DNA of 64,000 bases from Pseudobutyrivibrio ruminis CF1b (GCF_000424005.1 NZ_AUJB01000017.1:1-64000); one strand, 5' to 3'; shown: positions 45,982-56,217, counted from the stretch's first letter. Program-made: numbers and translations. Notes: a model not told the origin generated them from the letters alone.

Positions 45982-47991
45982 TTACTCATCAAAAATACTA
46001 TCTGTAACTACGTTGTTAGGATCATCTTCAAAGAGGCTCTTAAACTGTGATGCAGGATTTTTCTCCTTATCTGCATCTGGGTCTGGGATGCCCTTGCTCT
46101 CTCTGAAAATCTTCATGAACTCTTTACCAGTAATGGTCTCGTTTTCGAAAAGATACTCAGAAATCTTATCAAGACTTTCCATATTCTCTGAGAGAAGTTC
46201 CTTAGCCTTAGCATAGGCCTCAGTAATCATCTTGAGAACTTCGTCATCAATCTGGGCAGCTGTATTCTCGCCGCAGATAAGAGATGCCCTTCCATCAAGG
46301 TACTGGCTCTCAACAGTGGCAAGTCCCATCATTCCAAATTTCTCTGACATACCAAAGCGAGTAACCATAGCTCTGGCAATCTTTGTAGCCTGCTCAATAT
46401 CATTTGCAGCACCTGATGTAAATGAACCAAATTTGATATCCTCGGCTGCTCTACCACCCATGTATGTAACAATCTTTGCAATGAGCTCATCCTTAGTCTC
46501 AAGGAACTTCTCCTCCTCTGGAGTCTGAAGTGTGTAACCAAGTGCGCCCATAGTACGTGGTACGATTGTAATCTTCTGAACTGGCTCAGCATCCTTTTGA
46601 AGTGCTGAAACAAGTGCGTGACCAACTTCGTGATAAGAAACGATTCGGCGCTCCTTCTCACTCATTGCTCTATCCTTCTTCTCCTTACCGCCTACGGCAA
46701 CAAGTTCGAAGGCTTCAAATAAGTCTTTCTGGTTAACGAACTTTCTCTTGTCCTTTACTGCAAGGATAGCAGCCTCGTTGATAATGTTGGCCAAATCAGA
46801 ACCAACAAGACCAACAGATGCAAGAGCAAGTGCATCCAAATCAACTGACTCATCCATCTTAACATCCTTGGCATGAACCTTAAGGATTTCAAGACGTCCC
46901 TTCTGATCTGGACGGTCTACAATAATACGTCTGTCGAAACGTCCTGGACGAAGCAAAGCTTTATCAAGAACTTCTGGACGGTTAGTTGCTGCAAGAATAA
47001 GAAGACCCTTGTTTGAATCAAATCCATCCATCTCTGAAAGGAGCTGATTAAGTGTCTGCTCACGCTCGTCATTGCCACCGCCATAGTGAGCGTCACGGCT
47101 CTTACCGATGGCATCAATCTCGTCGATGAATACGATACAAGGTGCTACCTTCTGTGCCTCCTTGAAAAGATCACGTACACGTGATGCACCTACACCAACG
47201 AACATTTCTACGAAATCAGAACCTGCAAGTGAGAAGAATGGAACTCCAGCTTCTCCGGCGACTGCCTTTGCAAGAAGTGTCTTACCTGTTCCAGGAGGGC
47301 CTACTAAAAGTGCACCCTTTGGAAGCTTGGCACCGATTTCTGTGTATTTCTTAGGATTGTGGAGGAAATCAACCATTTCCTGAACTGATTCCTTCGCCTC
47401 ATCCTGGCCAGCCACATCCTTGAATGTGATGCCTGTAGCCTTTTCCATGTTGTAGAGCTTGGCATTTGATTTGCCAACGCCCATTGGGCCTGCGCCCATC
47501 TTCTTCATAAGGTAGCCAAGGATTACCCAAAGCAATACCAATGGAAGAACAAAGGATAAGATGTTGTAAATGATAGCTGCTGTAGAATCAGCAATTGTAC
47601 CTTCGATTTCAACATCATGCTTTTTTAATGTAGGAATAAGATCCTCATCATCAACATAGGCTGTGTAAAGAGTGGCCTTTGCTTTCTGACCTGTTGCCTC
47701 GTAAAGCTGCTGAAGCTTGGCTGCCTCTTCCTCTGAAACGCCATATGTCTCGCCTTCTTTGAGTTCAATGTTAATAACGTCATCCTTGAAAGTGACGCTA
47801 TCTACCTTGTCGTCCTCAACTAATGTCAGGAACTCAGTATATGTGATTTCCTGATTACTGCTGGAACTTGAGCCCTTATACATCATACTTGTAAAGAAAA
47901 GTGCAATAAGCACAAGGATTCCTAATGTATAAAAAGGCTGACGATTATTCTTTTTATCCCCACCATTCTGGTTGTTATTATTTTCGTTCAC
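45982..47991 (-). CDS. ftsH: ATP-dependent zinc metalloprotease FtsH
   Basis: 669 aa membrane-bound AAA+ protease. First TM near residues 20-40, extracytoplasmic domain, second TM around 135-160, Walker A GPPGTGKT, Walker [16 protein letters not shown], and zinc HEVGH (HExxH with Val). The start codon is GTG, 5 nt after GGAGG. Degrades misfolded membrane proteins and regulators. Acidic C-terminal tail [12 protein letters not shown]. Confidence 0.97.
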   Translation of the reverse strand: MNENNNNQNGGDKKNNRQPFYTLGILVLIALFFTSMMYKGSSSSSNQEITYTEFLTLVEDDKVDSVTFKDDVINIELKEGETYGVSEEEAAKLQQLYEATGQKAKATLYTAYVDDEDLIPTLKKHDVEIEGTIADSTAAIIYNILSFVLPLVLLWVILGYLMKKMGAGPMGVGKSNAKLYNMEKATGITFKDVAGQDEAKESVQEMVDFLHNPKKYTEIGAKLPKGALLVGPPGTGKTLLAKAVAGEAGVPFFSLAGSDFVEMFVGVGASRVRDLFKEAQKVAPCIVFIDEIDAIGKSRDAHYGGGNDEREQTLNQLLSEMDGFDSNKGLLILAATNRPEVLDKALLRPGRFDRRIIVDRPDQKGRLEILKVHAKDVKMDESVDLDALALASVGLVGSDLANIINEAAILAVKDKRKFVNQKDLFEAFELVAVGGKEKKDRAMSEKERRIVSYHEVGHALVSALQKDAEPVQKITIVPRTMGALGYTLQTPEEEKFLETKDELIAKIVTYMGGRAAEDIKFGSFTSGAANDIEQATKIARAMVTRFGMSEKFGMMGLATVESQYLDGRASLICGENTAAQIDDEVLKMITEAYAKAKELLSENMESLDKISEYLFENETITGKEFMKIFRESKGIPDPDADKEKNPASQFKSLFEDDPNNVVTDSIFDE

Positions 47992-48077
47992 ATCTGCCTC
48001 CGTGTATTTAGTTTTTTCTCATTCTAATTTAACACAATTAATAGCAAATGTAATGATTTTAATAAAAGTTTAATACT

Positions 48078-48875
48078 TTATTTAGAAAGGATTTCAGTAT
48101 CGTTTGTGAACTCTGTACCTGAAACTTCCTCAAATTTATGGAGAAGATCTTCGATTGTAAGATTCTTCTTTTCCTCTCCACTGATGTTAAGGATTACACG
48201 ACCCTCATTCATCATGATAAGGCGGTTTCCGTAATTGATAGCGTCACGCATATTGTGTGTAACCATCATGGCTGTAAGATTGTGTTCCTTGATAAGCATA
48301 TCTGTAATCTCAAGAACCTTTGATGCTGTCTTTGGATCAAGAGCAGCTGTATGCTCATCTAAAAGTAATACCTTTGGCTTCTGGAGTGTAGCCATAAGAA
48401 GTGTAAGAGCCTGTCTCTGACCACCTGAAAGAAGTCCTACTTTTGCAGTAAGTCTGTCCTCAAGGCCAAGATCAAGTTCCTTAAGCATCTCATGATATCG
48501 GGCACGCTCTGCACGTGTAACACCCCATCCAAGGCCTCTGCCCTTTCCACGGCGTGCTGCAAGTGCCATATTTTCATCAATCTGCATATTTGCAGCTGTT
48601 CCTGTCATTGGATCCTGGAATACTCTTCCAAGATACTTTGCACGCTTGTGCTCAGGAAGCCCTGTTACATCAATTCCATCGATTGTAATGCTTCCACCAT
48701 CTACAGGCCAAACGCCTGCAACAGCGTTAAGGAATGTGGATTTTCCTGCACCGTTTCCACCGATTACTGTGCAGAACTCTCCCTCCTCAAGATTAAGTGT
48801 GGCACCAGCCAATGCTATTTTTTCGTTTATAGTGCCAGGATTGAAGGTCTTTTGTAAATTAAAAGCATTAAGCAT
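48078..48875 (-). CDS. ABC transporter ATP-binding protein (TrpX-type importer)
   Basis: 265 aa ABC ATPase. Walker A GGNGAGKST, Q-loop VFQDPMTGT, signature LLSGGQRQALTLLM, Walker B LLLDEHTAALDP, and H-loop VTHNMR. It lies in one transcript with a permease (8-bp overlap) and a lipoprotein. The substrate is not known from sequence; it may be an aromatic amino acid by family comparison. Confidence 0.9.
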   Translation of the reverse strand: MLNAFNLQKTFNPGTINEKIALAGATLNLEEGEFCTVIGGNGAGKSTFLNAVAGVWPVDGGSITIDGIDVTGLPEHKRAKYLGRVFQDPMTGTAANMQIDENMALAARRGKGRGLGWGVTRAERARYHEMLKELDLGLEDRLTAKVGLLSGGQRQALTLLMATLQKPKVLLLDEHTAALDPKTASKVLEITDMLIKEHNLTAMMVTHNMRDAINYGNRLIMMNEGRVILNISGEEKKNLTIEDLLHKFEEVSGTEFTNDTEILSK

Positions 48876-49797
48876 TTCCCTTTCCTCCTCTTCTGGCAGC
48901 CTTTCTAAATGAGCTGTTTGCCTTATTTTTCAAGTATGGTACTGCAAGGAATACTGCAACGATAATTGCTGTGAAAAGCTTCATGTCGTTTGCAGGCATC
49001 TTGAGCCAAAGTACGATTGCGATAAATAAATAGTAAAGAATTCCACCGATGATGACAAAAGCCAATGAAAGGGCAAAATTTGATTTCTTTCTGAATAATG
49101 CTGTGCACAAAACATCGCCTATGATGATAGACGCCAAACCGATAACGATTGCACCACGTCCCATATTTACATCTGCATTTCCGTTGAACTGAGCAAATAA
49201 GGCACCAGCAAATGCAACTAATGCATTAGAGATAATAAGGCCGAGTGCCTTCATTACATTTACATTGATACCCTGAGCCTTTGCCATTGCAGGATTTGTT
49301 CCTGTGGCACGGAGAGCAGAACCCATCTCTGTACCGAAGAACCAGTACATAAGAGCTATAATAAATGCTGCCATAACAATAACTGTAAGAAGTGCATCTG
49401 TCTTATATCTAAGTGATACTGCCAAATTATATTTATCTACAGAAATAGGAGTGTTAGGCTGATTGTTAGCTATTCTAAGATTGATAGAATACAATGCGAG
49501 CTGTGTTAAAATTCCTGCCAGAATATCTGGTATTCCCAGTACTGTATGAAGCACACCTGTGATAAGACCAGCTGCTGCTCCTGCAATAAACGCAAGTACA
49601 AGGGCAAGTACCCATGAACGGCCTGAAAGGATAACCATTGCTGCTACAGCGCCGCCTGTTGCGAAAGATCCGTCTACTGACAAATCTGCGAAATTTAATA
49701 ATTTAAATGTAATAAATATACCGAGAGCCATAATTCCATAGATAATACCCTGAGCTACGGTGCCCGGCATTCCTGCTATTAATGTTTCAATTCCCAT
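48868..49797 (-). CDS. ABC transporter permease (branched-chain/TrpY-like family)
   Basis: 309 aa with about eight hydrophobic segments, in the BPD_transp_2 family, e.g. GALFAQFNGNADVNMGRGAIVIGLASIIIG near 218-247. ATG at 49797 follows GGAG; an in-frame TTG at 49809 is less supported. Forms the importer with the ATPase and the lipoprotein. Confidence 0.88.
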   Translation of the reverse strand: MGIETLIAGMPGTVAQGIIYGIMALGIFITFKLLNFADLSVDGSFATGGAVAAMVILSGRSWVLALVLAFIAGAAAGLITGVLHTVLGIPDILAGILTQLALYSINLRIANNQPNTPISVDKYNLAVSLRYKTDALLTVIVMAAFIIALMYWFFGTEMGSALRATGTNPAMAKAQGINVNVMKALGLIISNALVAFAGALFAQFNGNADVNMGRGAIVIGLASIIIGDVLCTALFRKKSNFALSLAFVIIGGILYYLFIAIVLWLKMPANDMKLFTAIIVAVFLAVPYLKNKANSSFRKAARRGGKGNA

Positions 49798-49873
49798 TTT
49801 AAACTCCAAAGAGCAAGGTCAAAATATCTGACCTTGCCCGTATTAATTATTTTTTAGTTAATAATACTTTTCC

Positions 49874-50902
49874 TTATTCCATTTCAATTTCTACGTAGTC
49901 TTCTGGAATCTTGATGCCAAGTGTATCTGCGATAGACTTGTTGTATTCCTTTGTGAACTCTGTAGCGTACTCGATGTCGTATGTTGCTGGGTCTTTTCCG
50001 TTTACTAAAATCTCGTAAGCCATGAGACCAGCGTTGTAACCGATGTCATAGTATGAGATTGAAAGAGTAGCGATACCACATCCCTTGCAGATTCCTTCCT
50101 CGCCTGCAACGATAGGAATACCCGCTGTTAATGCTACGTTGTTGATTGTCTCTGCTGCGTTAGCTGCTACATTATCTGTAGGAACATATAAAACGTCGCT
50201 AGAGCCACATGCAGACTGTACAACTGTTGCAACATCTGCAGAATCAGCAAATGTGTAATCTGTTACGTTGTAACCATACTTCTCTAAGTACTTTGTGATT
50301 TCCTTTGCCTGGTATAATGAGTTCTTCTCACCTGAGCAATAGATAAGTCCAACTTCCTTTGCATCTGGGAAAAGTGTGTTTAACATCTCTGCCTGACCAT
50401 CAAGTGGTGCAAGATCAGATGTACCAGTAACGTTTACGCCTGTAGCGCCGCTCCAATCCTCAATATCAAGTGCAGATGCATAATCTGTAATTGATGTAGC
50501 AACGATTGGAATAGAATTTGTAGCTGTAGCTGCAGCCTGTAATGCAGGTGTAGCGTTTGCCATGATTAAGTCTACGTTATCAGATACAAATGTATTGGCA
50601 ATTGTAGCGCATGTAGCATTATCGCCTGAAGCGTTCTCAATTGTAACTGTTACATTATCACCTAACTTTTCAACTAAAGCATCCTGGAATCCCTTAGTAG
50701 CAGCGTCCAAAGCTGGATGCTGAACAAGCTGAATAACTCCCACATTATAAGTCTTTGAAGAGTCTGTAGAATCAGCTGCTGCTTCTGTAGCAGCTTCTGC
50801 TGGTGCGCTCTCAGCTTCTTTCTGAGCAGCGGAATCAGTTCCACAGGCCACCAATGAAAGTGTTATTGTCATTGCTGCGATCAGACTAACAATTTTCTTC
50901 AT
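49874..50902 (-). CDS. ABC transporter substrate-binding lipoprotein (TrpX family)
   Basis: 342 aa. Type II signal peptide with lipobox LSLVACGT around residues 16-23 (Cys of the ACG triplet), then an Ala-rich linker and a periplasmic-binding fold of the ABC_sub_bind family (YNVGVIQLVQHPALDAATKG). TrpX homologues in streptococci bind tryptophan, but the ligand here is not demonstrated. Start 50902 follows TAAGGAGGAG. No T-box leader is seen; instead a promoter with an overlapping inverted repeat precedes it. Confidence 0.9.
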   Translation of the reverse strand: MKKIVSLIAAMTITLSLVACGTDSAAQKEAESAPAEAATEAAADSTDSSKTYNVGVIQLVQHPALDAATKGFQDALVEKLGDNVTVTIENASGDNATCATIANTFVSDNVDLIMANATPALQAAATATNSIPIVATSITDYASALDIEDWSGATGVNVTGTSDLAPLDGQAEMLNTLFPDAKEVGLIYCSGEKNSLYQAKEITKYLEKYGYNVTDYTFADSADVATVVQSACGSSDVLYVPTDNVAANAAETINNVALTAGIPIVAGEEGICKGCGIATLSISYYDIGYNAGLMAYEILVNGKDPATYDIEYATEFTKEYNKSIADTLGIKIPEDYVEIEME

Positions 50903-50933
50903 AATTTTCTCCTCCTTAATATTCAATGTGTAC

Positions 50934-50962
50934 ACTTTAGCACTTTTAATGGCTAAAGTCAA
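50934..50962 (-). promoter_or_regulatory. Promoter overlapped by an inverted repeat, ABC importer operon
   Basis: Minus strand TTGACT (50957-50962), 17-nt spacer, TAAAGT (50934-50939). The perfect inverted repeat ACTTTAGC / GCTAAAGT (50934-50941 and 50952-50959, 10-nt gap) covers the -10 and reaches the -35, a classic repressor-site arrangement. The regulator is unknown. Confidence 0.7.
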
Positions 50963-51055
50963 TTAGTCAAAATAAGGTTTTGGAGGGAAATTATTTCTGT
51001 ATTTAATTGATTTTTCTGTTTGATTTAATTTCTAGGGATTGCATTATTGGGATTA

Positions 51056-52420
51056 TTAGAAATGGTGAAACCCATCTTCGCCAAATTTCTTATCCAGCTT
51101 TTTGCAGCAATAATAGAATCCTGGAATAAGGAAGAAAACAGCAAACAGCCATGCAATTGGGCTAGCCCAGATTGCACCTGCATAACCTATCATTGGCACA
51201 AATGTAAAAGCCACGAGAATTCTTGCTATCATCTCCATTACACCTGAATATATTGCGAAGGTAGAGAATCCCATACCCTGAATTGCAAATCTGAATATAT
51301 TCACTGCCGCAAGCAATGTATATGTAATTGCATTTGCAAGCAGGAACATCATTGCCTGCTCTATAACTATATCAGTAGCTGTAAACAATCTAAGTATATA
51401 TCTTCCTGAGAAGAACAGTATTATAAATATAATAACTGCGTATATTGTTCCCAAAAGCTGTGCTGTCCAAACGCCCTTCTTAACTCGTGGGATATTCTTT
51501 GCTCCCACGTTCTGGCCTGCGTATGTGGCCATTGTGCCGCCTAAGGCATCAAATGGGCATACTACAAACATGGATACTTTTACACCCGCTGTCATGGATG
51601 CTACGGCAATTGTACCTAGTCCATTAACCGCAGTCTGGAGAATTACTGAACCTATGGCTGTAATAGAGTACTGTAATCCAAAAGGAATACCCATGGCAAT
51701 CAACACCTGAGTATGGTGTTTACCGAGAACCATATCTGTTTTCTCCATTTTTAAAATTGGGAATTTCTTTCTCATGTAAATAAGACAGCTTAAACCTGCG
51801 ATAAGCTGTGATATTACTGTAGCAAGGGCTGGTCCTTCTACATTCATTTTAAGGCCGACAATGAATACTATATCAAGTACGATATTTATTCCTGCCGCCA
51901 TTATAAGGAAGTATGTAGGTGTCTTGCTATCGCCTAAGGAACGCATAATACCTGCTGTTAAGTTATAAAGGAAAGTAACTGGAATTCCAAAGAAAATAAT
52001 TGATATATAAGCATAAGCTAAATCGATAATGTCATCTGGTGTTTGCATTATCGATAAAATATTATAACAAAAAATAGATATAACTGTAGTAAGCACTACA
52101 GAAAAAATAACAGATAAGATAATAGAATTACCTACGAATTTTCTCATTGAGTCATAAGATTCTGCTCCAAAACGCTGTGCCACTGGAATTGCAAATCCCG
52201 AACATACGCCTATACAGAATCCGTTAATAAGGAAATTTATTGAACCAGTAGAACCTACAGCTGCAAGAGCGCTATCTCCAAGAGTCTGCCCTACAATGAT
52301 AGTATCCACCAAACTATACATCTGTTGAAATAACAAGCCTGCTAACATAGGAATTGAAAAACCAAGTATAAGAGTAAGTGGATTTCCTTCGGTTAACTTC
52401 TTTGTTGAATCTGCAGCCAT
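51056..52420 (-). CDS. MATE family efflux transporter
   Basis: 454 aa, about twelve transmembrane segments. N-terminal NPLTLILGFSIPMLAGLLFQ, matching the NorM/DinF-like group; exports cations or drugs by Na+ or H+ antiport. Substrate unknown. It is a monocistronic gene between the L17 terminator and the ABC importer, with no clear promoter. Confidence 0.92.
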   Translation of the reverse strand: MAADSTKKLTEGNPLTLILGFSIPMLAGLLFQQMYSLVDTIIVGQTLGDSALAAVGSTGSINFLINGFCIGVCSGFAIPVAQRFGAESYDSMRKFVGNSIILSVIFSVVLTTVISIFCYNILSIMQTPDDIIDLAYAYISIIFFGIPVTFLYNLTAGIMRSLGDSKTPTYFLIMAAGINIVLDIVFIVGLKMNVEGPALATVISQLIAGLSCLIYMRKKFPILKMEKTDMVLGKHHTQVLIAMGIPFGLQYSITAIGSVILQTAVNGLGTIAVASMTAGVKVSMFVVCPFDALGGTMATYAGQNVGAKNIPRVKKGVWTAQLLGTIYAVIIFIILFFSGRYILRLFTATDIVIEQAMMFLLANAITYTLLAAVNIFRFAIQGMGFSTFAIYSGVMEMIARILVAFTFVPMIGYAGAIWASPIAWLFAVFFLIPGFYYCCKKLDKKFGEDGFHHF

Positions 52421-52527
52421 GAAATACTCCTTTGTATTTTAGTATAAATTTTGCTCCATTAAATTGTCGTTGTCTTCATAATACAATATATGACTTTTAT
52501 ATGATATGAATTTTTTTCAAAAAATGT

Positions 52528-52564
52528 GCAAAAAAATCCCAGAACAATTTCTGTTCTGGGATTT
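52528..52564 (-). terminator. Terminator of the spc/alpha ribosomal operon
   Basis: Minus strand AAATCCCAGAACA / TGTTCTGGGATTT (13 bp) with a short GAAAT loop, then a T-run, 15 nt after the rplQ stop. Confidence 0.92.
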
Positions 52565-52578
52565 ATGAAAGTCTTAAA

Positions 52579-53103
52579 TTATACTAACTCAAGAACAACT
52601 TCCATAGCTGCATCGCCCTTACGTGGTCCGATCTTAACGATACGTGTGTAACCACCCTTACGATCAACGTACTTTGGAGCGATCTCATCGAATACGAAGT
52701 TAGCCATGTCAACCTTGTGAGTCTCAGACTTCTTTGTACCCTTAGCTGTTGGTGTGTAAAGAACCTGCATCATCTGACGACGAGCGTGAAGTCTTGAAGC
52801 TGAATCCTTCTTGATCTTCTTGTCTACTGTATCGTATACAGTAACCTTCTTGCCATCAACAACTTCCTTTACTCTCTTACCATCTTTATCCTTGCGAGCT
52901 ACCTTAGCCTGAACTGTAACCTCTTCGAAGTTATCCTTTTCCTTGATACCAAGTGTAATGATGTGCTCTGCAATCTTCTTTACTTCCTTAGCCTTAGCTT
53001 CAGTTGTAACGATCTTTCCGTGATAAAGAAGCTCAGTTACCTGATTTCTTAAAAGTGCTTTTCTCTGTGAAGATGTTCTGCTTAACTTTCTGTACTTTGC
53101 CAT
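52579..53103 (-). CDS. rplQ: 50S ribosomal protein L17
   Basis: 174 aa; the conserved N-terminus YRKLSRTSSQRKALLRN is followed by a charged insertion (about 70-110) that makes it longer than the usual 120-130, and the conserved C-terminal NFVFDEIAPKYVDRKGGYTRI. The ATG at 53103 matches the family start; an in-frame start at 53130 is less likely. Last gene of the ribosomal cluster. Confidence 0.95.
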   Translation of the reverse strand: MAKYRKLSRTSSQRKALLRNQVTELLYHGKIVTTEAKAKEVKKIAEHIITLGIKEKDNFEEVTVQAKVARKDKDGKRVKEVVDGKKVTVYDTVDKKIKKDSASRLHARRQMMQVLYTPTAKGTKKSETHKVDMANFVFDEIAPKYVDRKGGYTRIVKIGPRKGDAAMEVVLELV

Positions 53104-53133
53104 TTCTTTTCTCCTTATTACTGGCGTCACAGG

Positions 53134-53200
53134 TGCTCATCGGTCTTACCCCGTAACTTGATTAATGGAAAGGCATGCGCGAAAATGCTCATCGGTCTTA
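53134..53200 (-). repeat. Duplicated 15-mer in rplQ leader
   Basis: TGCTCATCGGTCTTA occurs at 53134-53148 and again at 53186-53200 in the spacer between rpoA and rplQ. The minus-strand form is TAAGACCGATGAGCA. Nothing in the coding genes explains it. Confidence 0.8.
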
Positions 53201-53239
53201 TATTTCACGTATTATTTCCTGTAACTTTATGTAGGCGAT

Positions 53240-54199
53240 TTAGTCCTCAATTAATCTAAGTGAAAGACCAAGCTCGCTAAGCTTCTGCTCTACTTCTTCC
53301 ATAGACTTGCGACCAAGGTTACGTACCTTCATCATATCATCAGGTGACTTGTCGCAAAGCTCTGCTACTGTGTTGATACCAGCTCTCTTTAAGCAGTTGT
53401 ATGAACGAACTGAAAGCTCAAGCTCATCAATGCTCATCTCAAGAGTCTTACCTGTTGTATCATCAGGCTTGTCAGCGATAACGCTGAGATCCTGAGCAGC
53501 CTCTGAAAGATTAACGAATAAGTTGAGGTGCTCACTGAGTACCTTTGCAGCCATTGAAACGGCCTCATCAGGACCCATAGTACCATTTGTATATACATCA
53601 AGTGTAAGCTTGTCATAATCTGTAACCTGGCCTACACGAGTGTCTTCTACTGTCATATTTACACGCTCTACTGGTGTGTAAATTGAGTCAACTGCAATCT
53701 TGCCGATTGGAGTATCTGGAGTCTTGTTCTTATCTGCTGAAACATAACCACGATTCTTTGTGATTGTAAGCTCCATGTAAAGCTTGCAATCATTACCACC
53801 GTTAAGGTGTGCAATTACAAGATCAGGGTTAATAATCTCGATATCAGAGTCAACCTGGATATCAGCAGCTGTTACTACTCCTTCTCCCTCGAACTCGATA
53901 TATGCTGTCTTTGGCTCATCTGAACTACTATTATTTCTAATAGCAAGCTCCTTGATATTCATAACGATTTCTGTAACGTCTTCCTTAACGCCTGGGATGG
54001 CACTAAACTCATGAAGAACGCCTTCAATCTTAATCTGGCTAACTGCAGCTCCTGGCAGAGATGAAAGCATAATTCTACGAAGAGAATTGCCAAGTGTTAT
54101 ACCATAACCTCTCTCAAGAGGCTCTACAACGAATCTGCCGTATTTTTTGTCCTCAGAAATCTCAGCGATTTCAATATTTGGGTTTTCAAAATTTAACAC
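53240..54199 (-). CDS. rpoA: DNA-directed RNA polymerase subunit alpha
   Basis: 319 aa. N-terminal domain with [23 protein letters not shown] (assembly) and C-terminal domain with [19 protein letters not shown] and [11 protein letters not shown] (UP-element and regulator contacts). Normal length. Confidence 0.97.
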   Translation of the reverse strand: MLNFENPNIEIAEISEDKKYGRFVVEPLERGYGITLGNSLRRIMLSSLPGAAVSQIKIEGVLHEFSAIPGVKEDVTEIVMNIKELAIRNNSSSDEPKTAYIEFEGEGVVTAADIQVDSDIEIINPDLVIAHLNGGNDCKLYMELTITKNRGYVSADKNKTPDTPIGKIAVDSIYTPVERVNMTVEDTRVGQVTDYDKLTLDVYTNGTMGPDEAVSMAAKVLSEHLNLFVNLSEAAQDLSVIADKPDDTTGKTLEMSIDELELSVRSYNCLKRAGINTVAELCDKSPDDMMKVRNLGRKSMEEVEQKLSELGLSLRLIED

Positions 54200-54240
54200 T
54201 ACATTGCCTCCTTAATATAGTTTGCTAGACTCTAAAAAAC

Positions 54241-54261
54241 AGAATATTTTAAAAATATTCT
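54241..54261. repeat. Perfect palindrome in rpsD-rpoA spacer
   Basis: AGAATATTTT / AAAATATTCT around a single A; a 10-bp stem in the rpoA leader. AT-rich, so pairing is weak in RNA. Confidence 0.6.
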
Positions 54262-54299
54262 GAATCTGCTTATGCCGTATAGAAAAATTTTAACAAATC

Positions 54300-54329
54300 G
54301 CACTTATACAAGCAAGCTTGTATAAGTGC
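54300..54329. other. 14-bp perfect hairpin downstream of rpsD
   Basis: GCACTTATACAAGC / GCTTGTATAAGTGC with an AA loop. On the minus strand GATTTGTTAAAATTTTTC follows (poor U-run); on the plus strand CTTTTTG. Probably a partial terminator or RNase site between rpsD and rpoA. Confidence 0.7.
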
Positions 54330-54355
54330 TTTTTGTAATAATTTACTAAAATTTA

Positions 54356-54949
54356 TTATTTTGAATATAACTCGACGATAAGCATCTCGTCTACAGGAAC
54401 ATCGATCTGTTCTCTGTTAGGAAGCTCCTTAACTGTACCCTTAAGGTTCTCAGCGTCAACGTCAACCCACTCAGGAACTGTTCTACCAGCTGTTACCTCA
54501 GTGATATCCTTGAATCTCTGAATGCTCTTTGACTTCTCGCGAACTTCGATAACATCTCCAGCCTTTACAAGGTATGAAGGGATGTTAACTGGCTTTCCGT
54601 TTACAAGGAACATCTTGTGATCTACTACCTGACGAGCTTCCTTTCTTGTACGTGCGAATCCCATACGGAATACGACGTTATCAAGACGGCTCTCAAGCAT
54701 AGTCATGAGGTTCTCACCTGTCATGCCCTTCTGACGGTCTGCCTTCTCATAATAATTACGGAAAGGCTTCTCAAGTACGCCATAGATGAACTTAGCCTTC
54801 TGCTTCTCCTGAAGCTGAAGAGCGTACTCAGACTTCTTACCTCTTCCTCTATTCTTCTGTCTACGTGACTTTTTATCATATCCTAAAAATGTAGGATCTA
54901 AATCAAGAGATCTACATCTTTTAAGAACTGGTGTCTTATTAACTGCCAT
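54356..54949 (-). CDS. rpsD: 30S ribosomal protein S4
   Basis: 197 aa. Primary 16S rRNA binder. S4 RNA-binding domain from about residue 87, [23 protein letters not shown], and C-terminal [17 protein letters not shown]. The N-terminus lacks the Cys cluster of some S4 proteins. Between rpsK and rpoA. Confidence 0.96.
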   Translation of the reverse strand: MAVNKTPVLKRCRSLDLDPTFLGYDKKSRRQKNRGRGKKSEYALQLQEKQKAKFIYGVLEKPFRNYYEKADRQKGMTGENLMTMLESRLDNVVFRMGFARTRKEARQVVDHKMFLVNGKPVNIPSYLVKAGDVIEVREKSKSIQRFKDITEVTAGRTVPEWVDVDAENLKGTVKELPNREQIDVPVDEMLIVELYSK

Positions 54950-54965
54950 TAGATTTTCCTCCTAA

Positions 54966-55358
54966 TTAGACTCTTCTACGCTTTGGTGGACGACATCCGT
55001 TATGTGGAACTGGAGTAACATCCTTGATTGTAAGAACCTGAACGCCGTTTGCATCGATTGCTCTGATTGCAGCTTCACGTCCTGAACCTGGTCCCTTAAC
55101 GAATACATCTACACTCTTTAAACCGTGAACTAATGCAGCCTTAACTGCTGTCTCTGCTGCCATCTGTGCAGCATATGGAGTAGATTTTCTTGAACCTCTA
55201 AATCCTAGACCACCAGCACTTGCCCATGAAAGAGCATTACCCTGAGCATCTGTAATAGTAACGATAGTGTTATTGAAAGATGCCTGAACATGTACCTGTC
55301 CGTGTTCAACGTTTTTCTTTACACGCTTTTTTGTTGTCTTCTTTGCAACTTTAGCCAT
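54966..55358 (-). CDS. rpsK: 30S ribosomal protein S11
   Basis: 130 aa. Contains [21 protein letters not shown] (platform region) and [17 protein letters not shown] at the C-terminus, characteristic of bacterial S11. Confidence 0.97.
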   Translation of the reverse strand: MAKVAKKTTKKRVKKNVEHGQVHVQASFNNTIVTITDAQGNALSWASAGGLGFRGSRKSTPYAAQMAAETAVKAALVHGLKSVDVFVKGPGSGREAAIRAIDANGVQVLTIKDVTPVPHNGCRPPKRRRV

Positions 55359-55393
55359 AATTAAACTAACCTACTTTCTTTCTATTAAAATAA

Positions 55394-55762
55394 TTACTTC
55401 TTCTTATTTGCTACTGTACGCTTTGGACCCTTACGAGTACGAGCGTTTGTCTTAGTCTTCTGTCCACGAACAGGAAGACCCTTTCTATGACGGATTCCTC
55501 TATAGCATCCGATTTCCTGAAGTCTCTTGATATCAAGGGCAACTTCTCTTCTAAGATCACCTTCTACAGTTAATGTCTCATCGATAACTGTGCTGATCTT
55601 CTTAACTTCTTCATCAGTTAAATCCTTAACACGTGTGTTAGGATCTACGCCAGCTGCCTCAAGAACCTTGTTTGAGCTTACTCTACCAATTCCGTAAATG
55701 TAAGTTAAACCAATTTCAATTCTCTTGTCTCTTGGTAAATCTACACCTGCAATACGAGCCAT
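55394..55762 (-). CDS. rpsM: 30S ribosomal protein S13
   Basis: 122 aa. [14 protein letters not shown] and the C-terminal [15 protein letters not shown]. Head contacts to 50S and tRNA. A 210-bp spacer with hairpins precedes it after rpmJ. Confidence 0.97.
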   Translation of the reverse strand: MARIAGVDLPRDKRIEIGLTYIYGIGRVSSNKVLEAAGVDPNTRVKDLTDEEVKKISTVIDETLTVEGDLRREVALDIKRLQEIGCYRGIRHRKGLPVRGQKTKTNARTRKGPKRTVANKKK

Positions 55763-55872
55763 GTGTGTTTACACCTCCATAAATATTTCTACAATTAATA
55801 AGCGATATAAAATAATGCAGCTCCGAATAGTCGGCCTGAAATGTGTGCATATCCTATATCTTGTCCAAAGTG

Positions 55873-55931
55873 GCCCCGGTATGATGGGCCGTTTTATTAT
55901 GAACAGCCTAAATTAGATACTCTTTAGGCTG
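55873..55931 (-). other. Two hairpins in rpmJ-rpsM spacer
   Basis: CAGCCTAAA / TTTAGGCTG (55904-55931) and, downstream on the minus strand, GGCCC / GGGCC (55873-55890). Possible leader structure for rpsM; no U-tract follows on the minus strand. Confidence 0.5.
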
Positions 55932-55972
55932 CAGCCGCACATAATAAATGCATTACATAAACTAATCAGAAA

Positions 55973-56086
55973 TTAACCCTGACGCTGCTTATGCTTTGGG
56001 TTTTCACAAATGATGCGAATGCTACCCTTTCTTTTGATGACCTTGCACTTCTCGCACATAGGCTTTACAGAAGATCTTACTTTCAC
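55973..56086 (-). CDS. rpmJ: 50S ribosomal protein L36
   Basis: 37 aa. A GTG start at 56084-56086 is preceded by AGGAGG with 6 nt spacing. Translation begins (M)[20 protein letters not shown] and ends [11 protein letters not shown], with zinc-binding Cys-Cys-Cys-His. It is in the standard place between infA and rpsM, and has its own promoter just upstream. Confidence 0.96.
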   Translation of the reverse strand: MKVRSSVKPMCEKCKVIKRKGSIRIICENPKHKQRQG

Positions 56087-56165
56087 GATTTTCCTCCTTT
56101 CCATGCCCTTTTTTCAAAGGTTGTGGTCAACTTTTATTTGAACATTCTAAAAACGTCCGCTTAAT

Positions 56166-56194
56166 AGTATAGCGACCGTTTGTCAGTATGTCAA
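56166..56194 (-). promoter_or_regulatory. Internal promoter before rpmJ
   Basis: Minus strand TTGACA (56189-56194), 17-nt spacer, TATACT (56166-56171): near-perfect consensus between infA and rpmJ. It would supply rpmJ-rpsM-rpsK-rpsD-rpoA-rplQ independently of the upstream operon. Confidence 0.82.
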
Positions 56195-56217
56195 TAACTT
56201 TTTTCAATAACTATTTG

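Noticed and set aside
50903-51055. T-box or riboswitch upstream of the TrpX-type importer
   Set aside because: The leader between promoter and start codon is only about 30 nt, too short for a T-box or riboswitch.
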